A DNA stretch of 64,000 nucleotides from NCBI RefSeq assembly GCF_030052815.1, contig NC_079510.1, positions 43,069,225 through 43,133,224 on the forward strand. The letters run 5' to 3'. Both the position numbers and the translations under genes were made by a program. Below are positions 22,546 to 33,215 of this stretch, in pieces (positions within the stretch are counted from its first letter, which is position 1; each line of letters starts with the position of its first letter). Origin of the DNA: Hevea brasiliensis. Its lineage: Eukaryota > Streptophyta > Magnoliopsida > Malpighiales > Euphorbiaceae. The notes beneath the pieces are model-generated. The model had not been told where the DNA came from. It worked only from the letters and a program-made list of their open reading frames with translations, and did not search any database.

Positions 22546-24305
22546 ATTGAGGGTGACCTAATCTTCTAGCCTACTCTTGTTGGAAAGAATCTCCTTCAAA
22601 AACTTGGCATAACTCGGCATTTGGGATAGTGCCTCAGTGAATGGCACATTGATATACAATTTTTTTAGCACTTCAAGGAACTTGCCAAATTGCTTGTCTA
22701 GTTTGTGCTTGATGAATCTTTGAGGGTAGGGAAGGGTGGGTTTGTAAGGTTCAGGTGGGATGTATGGTTTCTCTCCCTCATCTTGCTCACTTTTGCTTTC
22801 TTCTTCTTTTTCATTTTTCTTGCTCTCAACTGAATTTTCTTCTTTTGTGCTTTCTTTTTCTTCTCTCTTGTTTTCACTCTCTTGACCTACTTTCTTACCA
22901 CTTCTCAAGGTCACCAACTTACATTGTTCATGAGGGTTTTGTGGTTGGCTAGGTAGTTTCCCATAGGAATTGCTTCCTGATGAGCTTGCTTGTTGCGCCA
23001 ATTGAGTCTCCAACATGCGGTTGTGGACTTGTAATTGATCCATGGTTTGTCTCATGTGTTGCATTTCTTCCTCCAATTTGCTATTCATCTTGCTTTGTTC
23101 AGCAAAAAATTTCTCCATCATGTTCTCCAAGGATGGCTTCGGTTCATGGGATGGAAGGGATTGTTGTGCTCTTGCTTGATATCCAGGTGGTGGCTGCCTT
23201 GTGGGCTGAAATTGAGGCTGAAATTGAGGCTTGTTCTGCTGCATAAACTGCTGGTTATGAGCATAATTTGAGCTTTGGCCTTGTTGAGCAAAAGTTGCTT
23301 GTGGTCTCCATGTTGAGTTGTTCATATTAGAATAAGAATTTCCCATAGGTTTTTGTTGATAACCTCCTGCATAAGCAGCTTGCTCTTGCAAATAATCATC
23401 ACCATAAGAAGAATAATTAACTCCACAACTTTGAGTTCCATTTGTGAAGGCAACTTGTTGCATAGTTGTAGGAGTTGAGGTTGTTGCCTTTGTGCAAAAA
23501 TCACTAAGAAGCTGAGTCAACTGATCAAATTTTGCATTCATGTAGTTAACTGAGTCAAGTTCATAGATCCCAGCTTTCTTTGGCTCAAGTGCTCTAGGAT
23601 TTCCCCATAAATGGGTATTATGAGCAATCTTCTCTAATAGATCATAGCATTCTTCACTTGTCATTCTCATGAAATCTCCTCCTGCTTGTGAATCAATTGT
23701 GTTTCTTATGGTCGAGTAACTCGTGTAGAAATTCAACAATCATCCATTTGGGTATTTCATGATGAGGACATTGCCTTTCAAGCTCCTTAAATCTCATCCA
23801 AGATTCATACAAAGTTTCATCATCTCTTGGTTTAAAAGCTACCATCAAATTCCTCAAATTAGTAGTTTTCCCAGGTGTGAAAAATTGAGATAGAAAAGCT
23901 TGAGATAGTGCTCCCAAGTAGCTATAATAGCTTGTGGGAGTGAGTCATACCACTCCAATCTTTGAATCCCAAGAGAAAATGGAAATAATGTGAGCCGAAT
24001 AACTTCATCGAAACTCAGTTGTCTTTGTGTACCACATATCATCAAAAATTTCTTCAAATGAGAATGAGGATTTTCAAGTGGGCTACCTCCAAATTGTGAA
24101 TTCTGAACCATTTGAATAAAACCAGTTTTTAATTCAAATTGATTAGCTCCAATAATAGGTCTGTTATCTCTCACATCAGTACATCTATGAAAAGCATAGT
24201 CTAACATGGATCTTCTTTGAGGATCATTTTGATTAACCTGACATTTTGCCCGTTTTGCTCATTTGCTCCATTGTTTCCACCAATAGCTCTATTTTGATTC
24301 TCCAT
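22522..24305 (-). pseudogene. Gag (element C), frameshifted
   Basis: Start Met at 24305 (MENQNRAIGG), a frame change near 24235, then RRSMLDYAFHRCTDVRDNRP, FLMICGTQRQLSFDEVIRLT, LFPFSLGIQRLEWYDSLP, RDDETLYESWMRFKELERQC and MTSEECYDLLEKIAHNTHLW. This is the gag core seen in Athila and related elements. A frame change near 23700-23740 and a stop at about 22558 break it. The Q- and K/E-rich carboxy part (22522-23501) is the segment duplicated at 20972-21951. Confidence 0.88.
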
Positions 24306-24564
24306 ATTTTCTATTGTCTCCTCTTGCTCAAATATTTGTTGTTCTTCTTTTTCTGCTTCTTTTCTTCTCTTGTACTCCTTTTTGTTGGCTCGACAGAATT
24401 TTTCAATTTATGTGTTGAACAAAAATTCAGTATCACTTGTGCTTTTCGATCATCTCATAAACAAGAAAAGTACGAAAAACACAAGGAACAATAGTGAAAA
24501 TAAAAGAAAATAAAAATTCTAATTAGCTTAAAACAATTAAAATCCAACTTAAAAACAAACAATT

Positions 24565-24582
24565 CCCCGGCAACGGCGCCAA
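24565..24582 (-). other. tRNA-Asp primer-binding site of element C
   Basis: On the minus strand TGGCGCCGTTGCCGGGGA follows the 5' LTR after a few bases. It is the exact complement of the plant tRNA-Asp(GTC) 3' end as I know it. Confidence 0.93.
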
Positions 24583-24587
24583 AAACT

Positions 24588-26207
24588 TGATACGGTGTCC
24601 GCAAGTGCACGGGTCACAGTAGTATAGTTTTTAAAAATTGATATCGATCCCACAGGGAATTGTGCTTAAATTGGAAATAAAAGTATAAGCAAATTAGAAT
24701 GACAAAAATTAAAAGATATTAAAAATAAAATCTAAAAATTAAAATTAAGACAAAAATTAAAGATGTAAAATGAAATTTGGAATTAAAATTGGTATTTGAG
24801 GAATTAAAACTAGATCAATCAATTAACTAAAATTAATTAAACTAGATTACCCAAAAATTAATTTGAAATATCTATTTATGAAATTGAGAGAAATTAAATC
24901 TAAATTCAATAAAAATAAAAATAAAGTGATTATAGAAATTGGATTTAAATTGGATTTAAATTTAAATTGCTATTTATGAGGTTTGGAGGATTTATATCTA
25001 ATTTCAATGAAAAATAAATTGATTCTAGAGATTGGATTTTCATTATTGTTTTCATGTGGTTTTTAACTAATTTTGCCAATCACATGAGATTTTCAATTTT
25101 GAGGGAAATAATTTCTTTTATTTTTGAAACCTTTTTCAAGCATCTCAAAATTGGTTTTCATTAAATCAAACCCTGTTTTCACGGTATTTCAAATATAACA
25201 AACACCCAATTAATGCTCTAATTGATTTTTGGAAAGTTCCCCTTAATCTTCTTAGCTTATTTCTAACACCAAGAAAATAAAGTTTATTGCAAGATTATCC
25301 ATCCCCAATATTCACTTTTCAGTCCATCTATTAAGGATTAAAACTTAACTTAATGAGGCCCATTCATCAAGCAAGGAAATAAGCACACAAGCAATAAATC
25401 AAAATATAACAATCTTCATTTAAATGGCTAAATCAGTTCAAAACCACAAAACAAATCAATATTTACAAACCCATCTCTAGAATCTCAATCAACTACTCAC
25501 AAATCATTGTTTAAAGACAAACCCAAATGAAGAAATGAAGAAATAATGGAAATGTAAGCTAAAAGGGGTAGAAAAACCCAGCAAATTTGCAGCAGGATCT
25601 CTGCAGAAAAGTGCGTAAACTTGATCCTTCTTCTTTCTTTGGAAGAAGATGCAGAAGATACTCCTCCCTTTCCCTCTTTCTATCTTTCTAAAAATGCCTC
25701 CCTTGCTCTCTTTCTATCTTTCTAAAAATGCCTCCCTTGCTCTCTATGCTCTCTATGCTCTCTATGCTCTCTATATCCCAAGAAAGTGATAAAATGGGTC
25801 TTTATATAGGCTAAGGGATTGTTCTAGAATGGGTAAAAGGGGGAAGGATCTAGAAAAAGTGAGGTAAAAAGGCTGGAGTAACTGAATGCCACGTCAAAAA
25901 ATTTTCCAGAAAACGACATAAGTCAGTTGTGTCGCGGGTTGTGTCGCTCTCGGCCATTTTTTTTCTCAACTTCAAAATTTTTTTTGCAATTCGATTTTAA
26001 TCTCCTCCAAATGGCTACTCTGATCAAAATACATCAAATTTCTCCAGATTTAACCTACAAAACAAATAAATTCCAAAAATTAAACTAAGAAATGTGAAAA
26101 TTGTAAAATTGACTAAATATATACTAATATCTAAAATAATAGCTATGAATAAGGGTAAATTATGTGCAAAAATTACTCCTAAATGATGATATAAAATGCA
26201 TGCATCA
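24588..26207 (-). repeat. 5' LTR of element C
   Basis: Pairs with 16535-18150. Most differences are single bases, but a cluster lies at about 25040-25125 (17000-17085 in the partner). Confidence 0.95.
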
Positions 26208-26599
26208 CTCACTTTTCCCACTTTGGTGAGTGTTCGTCCAGGCGACCGCAAAACACATTGCGACACACGACTTAGGACGTATTTGGTCTTTTCTTAGTTT
26301 GTATTGAGTCAAATTTATTAAATAATTGTAATAAAATTATCAGGTGAGCCGGGACAGCCTTCTTCCTCCGCCCAGCCGCCACAGTGATTGCTGTCAAGTC
26401 TGTGAGTAAAATATTAATTTTAATTGTAATTTCGATATTATTATATATTTAAGTATGCCCATGCATCACTTATATGTATGTATCTATGTAGTTAAACTCT
26501 AGGCACGTTTTACGTTGCATTCATAACTGTTAAAGTGCCATAGATGTTGTTGTGGTAATTTGGAGCAGTGTGCGTGCGTTGGTGTGCGTGTGATGTGGT

Positions 26600-26760
26600 G
26601 TTGACTATGGATAGGACGGGTAGACACGGCTTGAGATCTTCGCTGGGACCCGGTCCTTCGAGGTAGACACGACTTGAGTTCTTCGCTGGGACCCCGATTT
26701 GGTTATTAAGTGGATGTCCGAGCTGAGTTCTTCGCTGGTACAGGTTGGATTAAGAGAGCT
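26600..26760 (+). repeat. Short tandem repeats in LTR D
   Basis: Three diverged copies of a GACTTGAGTTCTTCGCTGGGACC-type unit of about 55 bases in the downstream part of LTR D. Confidence 0.75.
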
Positions 26761-27667
26761 GTATAAGGGATCAGCTCCCATATATGTATTGTTTGACATT
26801 ATCCGGTGTGTGAATGCTCCAAATTACCTTTTTGCTGTTATGATATGAAAATATTGCTGATGTTGCATTTCACTCTATAAGGTGCATTAGTTTTAGATAG
26901 TTATAGAGATTATGGTTAAAATTGATATTTTACTCTCTGAGTCGAACGCTCACTCCTGTTCAATATTTTGCCAGGCCACAGGAGGATATTTTTGAGGTTA
27001 ACCTACTTTTCTTCCTCGTAAGTCGTTTATTTATTTTTGTATAAACCTGTTAACTCTTAGAATTTCCGCATGTGTTAGAAATATTTATTTGAATTGGGTC
27101 TGTAATATATATTGTTATTTTAGACCTGTAAACTTATTATTTTATGCATGTTGATGGACTGGATGAGGGAGCTGAGCTCCCATTTATTTTTATGTTGTAT
27201 GAGTATGTGGAGGGTGAGCTGAGCTCCCCAATTGATTATATAATGTGTTTACAGGTCCGGTGAGTCAAAAACTCCCCGTTAAAAGGTCTATTTTATGGCT
27301 GGACTCTGTCCGGTTGAATTATTGAAATTGGGTCGTGACACAAAATTTTATTATTATCAAAATTAAATTTATTGCTTGGCTTAAACAAATAGAAATTATG
27401 ATTGTATTTTAGTTTAATTGGACTTGAAAAAATTATATGACTCTAAAAATTAATTTTTAGAATTATTTGGGAGCAATAGCATAAACTCCATTAGATTGAA
27501 TTATAGTTCAAGTTTTTCTTCAAGATGAATGATAATTGGAGACAACTGAAATTATTTTAAAATTTATTACTCTAATTTTTATGATTTAGCATTGCTTTTT
27601 ATTTCTATTTAGCTCGTACTTATTATACTGCAGAATGTAGATGTGATTGAAATTAAAATTCATTTTA

Positions 27668-27671
<4 letters not shown>

Positions 27672-27709
<38 letters not shown>
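27672..27709. repeat. (TA)n microsatellite
   Basis: About 19 TA units at the left edge of the MITE in element E. The run hides the exact MITE boundary. Confidence 0.9.
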
Positions 27710-27713
<4 letters not shown>

Positions 27714-28064
27714 CCCTTTAAAATTTGTCAGCAAAAATAATGCTTGTACAAGTATTTTTATTAAGATAATCCATATAATGCATGTTGTAAACTTATCTAC
27801 AATTTCTTAATAAATAGTATTATAAATGGAATGTATATATGTCTATTAATAACATATCACTCTCAAATATTCTTTAAACCTGAAGACCTTTATTTTTTTA
27901 TCAAAATTAGTTGGTAAATCTCCTGGAAATGTACATTATACATTCCATTTATAATACTATTTATTAAGAAATTGTAGATAAGTTTACAACATGCATTATA
28001 TGGATTATCTTAATAAAAATACTTGTACAAGCATTATTTTTGCTGATAAATTTTAAAGGGTATT
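27710..28064. mobile_element. Hairpin MITE with long near-perfect inverted repeats
   Basis: Arms of about 120 bases (27710-27837 and 27942-28064) are almost perfectly complementary around a roughly 105-base loop. Outer ends read AATACCCTTT and AAAGGGTATT. A TA on each side fits a TA target duplication of Tc1/mariner type, although the left TA lies in a TA run. No coding capacity. The near-perfect arms suggest youth or ongoing repair. Confidence 0.85.
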
Positions 28065-28065
28065 T

Positions 28066-28560
28066 AGTCAATCCACGACAATAGTCCGCCAAGCTAAATT
28101 AACTGAGGTTACTTAGCCCATCCATGGCAATAGTTCACCAGACTAAATAAACTGAGGGTGCTTAGTCCATCAACAGCGATAGTCCGTCAGGCTAAAAAAT
28201 CTAAGGATACTTAGCCCATCCAGGACGATAGTCCGCCAGGCTAAATAAAATAATGGTACTTAACACATCTACGATGGTAGTCCACTATGCTAAAATAAAG
28301 AGTGCTTAGCCCATTCGCGGTGATAGTCCACTAAGCTAAAAAACCTAAGGGTGTTTAACCCATCCACGACGATAGTTCACCAGGCTAAAACAAAGATAGT
28401 GAGCCCATTTACGATGATAGTACATCAGGCTAAAATAAAGGTGCTTACCCCATCTAAAATGATAGCCCACCAAGTAAGCAAATTAAAGGTGTAAGTCCAT
28501 CTAAGGAATAGTTTATCAAACTAAGCATATCGATGGTGCAAATCCACATAAGGTGAAAAT
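28066..28560 (+). repeat. Ten to eleven tandem repeats before the 3' LTR of element E
   Basis: Units of 44-49 bases of the form TTAGCCCATCCACGACGATA followed by GTCCGCCAGGCTAAA and a variable AT-rich end. Copies near 28070-28420 are best preserved; later ones fade. Confidence 0.9.
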
Positions 28561-28669
28561 TCTACCATTATAAAGATTATCAAGATTATAGTCCGCACTA
28601 AAAAAAAAAAAATTTAGGCGATGACTAAAGTTTCAATATGTAAACGAACTTAAAGATTCATACTCCCCG

Positions 28670-28691
28670 AAGGGGGGAGGGGGAGGAATAA
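28670..28691 (+). other. Polypurine tract of element E
   Basis: GGGGGGAGGGGGAGGAATAA stands directly before the 3' LTR start TGATATAG. Confidence 0.85.
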
Positions 28692-29170
28692 TGATATAGC
28701 TCCTCAAATATATATAATTAATCTAGTAACATGAGTTTTTGGATAGTCCATGAGTCTAATAAAATTTAATAGTTTAACCATGAGATTCATTCTATTGGTT
28801 CAACCACTGTAAGACTGACTCAACAAAAGAAAAGAATCTTGATTAAAAATAAGTAATTTTGGTATAATTGCCAAATATAGAAATGACTATAATTATACAC
28901 TATAAATAAAAATATAATCTTATAATTATGTTAGCTAATAATATCTATATAATTACATAGTTGACTTACCATAACCAACTATTATCTATGTCCTATATAA
29001 AGAGATCAGATCATTTATGGAGATATGTTCTTTATTCCTAAAAATCTAATATACTATTCTCTTATATCAGCTCTAAAAATCTATGGAGGTCCATATCTAG
29101 TAGACCTCTGACCTATTTATTTTCTATTTTGCAAGTCTATACCCATAAGAAATTTCCATGGACTGCAACA
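28692..29170 (+). repeat. 3' LTR of element E
   Basis: Partner of 8529-9022; see that entry. It ends CTGCAACA just before the duplicated cTTAG. Confidence 0.88.
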
Positions 29171-29732
29171 CTTAGATCCTTCTAAAAGATAAAAAAAAAA
29201 ATAGAGTTTTCCTCTTTCTCTTAAATTTGAGAAAGAATGAGAGTTGGCGATCCTAGTTTTAATCCACTCTCACCAAACTTCCCAAAAGAAAAATCAAGCT
29301 TCAAGGCATGAAATTTCAAAGAAAATCTTCTCAAATCCGTTTGCATGTTGCAGAGTTTAAGTAAGAGGGAGAAATGAGAGTTCAAGTCTCCTTTGGGCAG
29401 AAAAACGAGTCTTTACCCCTTTTATACCTTTGCTGTCGAGGGACGCTTGGCTACCAGAGTCTAGTTTATCCAAAAAGACATGTGAACAGTAAATAAGATT
29501 TCAGCTGCCAAAGTTCTTTCAGCCCACAAGGGTGATTTGATTTCTTTTCTTAACCAAAAGACACTTAACCCATCAATAACTTAAGACTCTTAACCATCAG
29601 ATTCATACATACATATGTACATATATACACTTTCCACCACCATACCTTCACTTGTAGAATCTTGAATTCTGCTAGAATATTCTATCAATGATAGAAATTC
29701 CAATACCAGAAAATGATGGGTGTTACAATGAG

Positions 29733-30112
29733 AATATAGTTTTAAACCATAATGGTGTTACATTGATGATTGTGTTACATTGATGCAAAGTTATACGCTA
29801 ATGGTGTTGACAAAGTGAAGAATAATGGTGTTACAAATAACAAAATTGAAGGATAACATTATTACAACTAGTAAAGTTGAAGGATTGTCTTATTACACAT
29901 GACATAAGAGAAGAGAAAAAAAATATTGACTAAGCGTCACGTTGGATTTATCCACGTTAGCATTTAATTGGGAAATTGGTAATTGAAAGTTAGAAAAATT
30001 TTACTATATAAAATTTAAAAGTTGAAAAAAAAAATTTATATTATATTTTTAAGTTAAGAAATTGTGGTGTTACAATAGCATAAGTTTAAGAACAATTGTT
30101 AAAATTTATCCC
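29733..30112. repeat. Right arm of fold-back MULE-like element (layer G)
   Basis: Inverted, diverged copy of 5974-6334. It contains repeated GGTGTTAC(A) motifs and ends AAATTTATCC. With the inserted layers removed, element G is about 1.07 kb with arms of about 350-380 bp. Confidence 0.75.
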
Positions 30113-30790
30113 TAAATCTTCAACTTGTTTTACAACGAATCACATCCCACCCTTCCCGTGTTATCCACTAATGTTATCCAACAAAAGAAAAAAAAAAAAA
30201 AAAAGCAATCCATCCGAAGTTATAATGGACTCTCACAAGTTGTAGGGCTATTTTTATAAGATTTAATTGAATGCTTGAATGCAAGTAATAGAAGAGAATA
30301 AAATACATGACTGATAATAACATCATCAAGGCAGCGGATTAACAAGCTTTAGAGAGTTTTGGTCTTAACTTATAACTAATCAAACTAATACATAAGCTAC
30401 AAAAATAGACTGACATGTTTGTTTATAACAATTTTTACATTTATAAGTTGAGCTTATAAGGTAAAAAACAAAGTTGGAGAAACTTAACTTATCATTTTAA
30501 TACTGATAAGCCATATGCTCATAAAATAGTTTAACAAGTATTTTATCATATCATCCTCATTTAATTTTAAAATTTTAAATACTTGTAAACTCAAATTAGC
30601 TTATAAACACTAAATACTTATAAATTTTTCATAAACTAAGCCAAATACCCACTCACACTATAAAATTTGGCAAATTTGCACGACACAATGCAAAGATAAA
30701 TATCTGCATCTCAAGAATAGAAATATAACGATACAAAATCACCTCATCTCACCACAATGATTGAACATAATATAAAACCTAACACTAAAG
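30113..30790. other. Intergenic, 3' of the ASADH pseudogene
   Basis: AT-rich, with a poly(A) run at 30184-30203. No gene seen. Confidence 0.6.
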
Positions 30791-32484
30791 CTAAGTGGAC
30801 TCCAGCAGCAACTCAGCTATCTGGATGGCATTAAGTGCAGCCCCCTTGCATATTTGACTTCCATAGACAAAGATATCCAACCTACTTGGAATTCCAAAAT
30901 TACTAAAATGAGTAATGTAGTTTTTTTAGAGATACACAATTATTTAGTACAAAAATATATATATAAACCATTAAGAATTTTTACCCCTAATTCGCTTCTT
31001 GAGACACATCTCAGCGGATTCTACCAATTGCAACATCTTTTTTGTTTGATACCTCTAATGGGGCTAATTATTAGATACACTGGGAGCACTAAAAAATAGT
31101 AGTCCCTCACTCATAGAAAAGTGAGTCTTTCTTGTAATATAGAAAGTAGGTCCCACATAATTGTGAAAGATAATACATGTGCACCAGGTATACCAAATAA
31201 TTTCTCCTCTGATGGTGCAGGGAAGTGATTGGATGCAGTCATCAATAACCACCACCCACGAGGCATTCTTCAAAATATCCATTGTTGTGTCCTGGATAAG
31301 CAATAAAATTTACGTAAGTTACGAGTTTGCTCAACTTTCAAAGAGAAAGAGAACAAAATATAATTGCCCAAATTATAATTCCCCTCCAATGGATTCAGCA
31401 GTTATTATGTTATAATTGTATCTACTTGTGGGCAAAATGACTGCACAAAATTAGAGATATAACAAGCCCTTTGGCTACCACTACATATAGCAGCATTAAA
31501 TCAAGGAATTATATAATCAACTCTTTTAACTTCAAAGCCATGAAAACATTAAGTTAAAGAAAAATGAAGAAGAAACAGTAAAAGGTCCCACATCAAACAA
31601 CCCTCAAAATTGCTCCTACAACAACTGCAGAGAATAATTTTAAGGAGATACCAATGCAAAAAATTCCCCTAGTTCAACAGAATATTAATATATATTGGTC
31701 CAAATAGAAGGATAGGGGGAAAAACTTAAAAGGTAAAAACATAAAAGGTATCATACAAATAGCTTCATCCATTTACTTCCTCTCTCTATCTAACTCACTG
31801 CCTTTTTCATCCTGAACTAGTAATCCATCACATGCATATATTAAAAAGATACATAAAACTAAGACAACCTTTAATTACTCATTGATCCTTAGCAATTCCA
31901 TTTTGTCCCTGTTGACAAACGAACATCAGAAGCATAGGAAGAAAGGCATGATACATGTGCAGGAGCAAAGAGGTTTATAAGAGATAACATGCCTTATCAG
32001 AAACCAATTTAAGATGCTTTTCATGATTGAAATTATTGTTCAACAGTCCTATAAAACCTTAGAAAAACAAAATACAAGGAATCTGCATTCAGGCATTCTT
32101 GTTGGCAAATAATACAAATTGAAACTGGAGAAAAGGATGATGATATTTAACACGTCTAAGTTCCAAACATGTATCATTATGTCCAGATGAAACAAATGAA
32201 AGGAGAACCAAAAGTAAATTATTTACTAAGTACAGATACATTCAAATTCAAAAGTATCATTAAATTACCTCATCAAGGGGCTTCTCAAATTGAAGATTCA
32301 CACTTTTGGCATGCGCTCGCTTTGCAAGAACTGGTATACATGTTGCAGTAACTTGAACATTCATGTCATTCTGAGAAATAAAGCAAAAGGGAAACATTAT
32401 ATATAAGACCAAAAAAGGCACACATTTTCCATAGAAATTTCTAAGCCAATCATGAATCCATGATGTAATGATAAAAAATAAAAT

Positions 32485-32515
<31 letters not shown>
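32485..32515. repeat. (GA)n microsatellite
   Basis: GA run with one interruption in an ASADH pseudogene intron. Confidence 0.9.
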
Positions 32516-32517
<2 letters not shown>

Positions 32518-33215
32518 CTCCACCTTTTGAACTTACCCAAATTTTACGGGTTCCTTTTACTAATGTCATTTCCTCTTCACTGTATCCATTTGATAGGACT
32601 GGTGCATTGTGTGAAAATAAATTAAAAGCATACTGTCTGTCGACACCATATTTTGGCCAATCCCCCAAGTCAATGAACTTTGAAATCGATCCCCACCCGA
32701 CATGCTTCAGTTGCAGATGACTCGATTAGGAAATAAACCGATCCCGCATCTAGTCAAATGATTTCCGTTCTCCCAACAAAGGAGATCACACTAATATCAA
32801 GTCTCCATGCCGTCCAATCTCATTTTCGATCTCTCGTCAAAGGAAATCAAACTAATGTCAGGTCTCCATGCCATCCAGTCTTATTTCCGATCTCTCCTTT
32901 ATAAATATTGTGGTTTCAGTCCGACTTAACGGTGTTTCCGATCTTAAGTGTTCAAATCAAGTTTCCAATTTTAATGATCTAAAGTTCTATCCGGTGTTTG
33001 GTCTCTGCTTAGGCTGATCTCATGCTTACAATATTTTTCCGGTCTCTTATACTTAGATTAATAATCGTTTTAAGTAAATGTTCCAATATATTCAAACAAT
33101 CAAACACTCATACCATTTGGATACTTTCCGATCTCATCAAGAAGTTGAGCAAAAGAGATTCCATTTCATTTCAAAATAAAAGTACAAGTCATTCGGCTGG
33201 AGGATCACCCCCAGC

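Larger units (their letters stand above)
16535..26207 (-). mobile_element. Athila-like Ty3/gypsy element 'C', defective
   Basis: A complete minus-strand LTR element with perfect target duplication CTCAC (16530-16534 and 26208-26212). LTRs of about 1.62 kb begin TGATACGG and end GCATGCATCA as written on the plus strand. It has a tRNA-Asp primer site, a polypurine tract, gag, protease and the last part of integrase. Reverse transcriptase, RNase H and most of integrase are missing, replaced by a second copy of the gag 3' part. It therefore cannot move by itself. The lineage (Athila) is judged from the gag, the protease (LPPKLKDPG, CDLGASVSLMPLS, LGRPFL) and the primer site. Confidence 0.93.
11182..26265 (+). 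mobile_element. 5.4-kb solo LTR 'A' carrying an antisense gene, split by layer C
   Basis: The unit starts TGTCGACACCATATTTTGGC and ends CATTGCGACA, with target duplication CACGA at 11177-11181 and 26266-26270. Removing element C (16535-26207 plus one duplicated CTCAC) leaves about 5.4 kb. It has a plus-strand TATA box at 14743-14750, a long downstream part with tandem GGAGGAGAGTTCTTATCCGA repeats, and AAGTGGCGACTCC near the end, as in long Tat/Ogre-type LTRs. The first and last few hundred bases do not resemble each other, so this is one LTR and not a small two-LTR element. Confidence 0.85.
9749..27340 (+). mobile_element. Solo LTR 'D' (Del/Tekay-like), split by layer A
   Basis: The parts 9749-11181 and 26271-27340 make one LTR of about 2.5 kb that starts TGTAACACCCC and ends GGGTCGTGACA. 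Target duplication CAAAA is at 9744-9748 and 27341-27345. A CT-rich stretch at 10078-10150 follows a GC-rich block of GATCGGACCGG type. The second part contains short tandem repeats. No internal retrotransposon genes belong to it, so it is a solo LTR formed by recombination. Confidence 0.85.
8529..29170 (+). mobile_element. Non-autonomous LTR element 'E' without gag-pol
   Basis: Two direct repeats of about 480-494 bp (8529-9022 and 28692-29170), both starting TGATATAGCTCC and ending in a CAA(T/C)A motif, flank an internal region. Target duplication is tTTAG (8524-8528) and cTTAG (29171-29175). After subtracting the inserted layer D, the internal part is only about 2.1 kb (9023-9748 and 27346-28691). 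It shows no gag or pol, only non-coding sequence, a MITE and tandem repeats. It must have moved with proteins from another element. The LTRs are clearly diverged, so this insertion is older than layers D, A and C inside it. Confidence 0.85.
6659..29727 (-). mobile_element. Solo LTR 'F', split by layer E
   Basis: Two parts, 6659-8528 and 29176-29727, together about 2.4 kb, read as one LTR on the minus strand. It starts TGTAACACCC at 29727 and ends near 6659. The target duplication ATGAG is present at 6654-6658 and 29728-29732. The low-coordinate end reads CG where TG is expected, a single transition. The TGTAACACCC start and about 2.5-kb size resemble Del/Tekay-type gypsy LTRs. No internal coding region lies between its parts except later insertions. 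Confidence 0.8.

Noticed and set aside
24561..24582. Match to the 3' end of tRNA-Asp
   Set aside because: Only the last 18 bases match and they sit at an LTR edge. It is a primer-binding site, not a tRNA gene.
28066..28560. Possible CRISPR-like array
   Set aside because: Repeats are tandem and diverged without unique spacers, and the DNA is a plant genome. It is a retrotransposon internal repeat.
30350..30680. CTTATAAGC-like motifs considered as a hAT-type MITE
   Set aside because: The two sides do not form consistent inverted repeats and no 8-bp duplication could be fixed.
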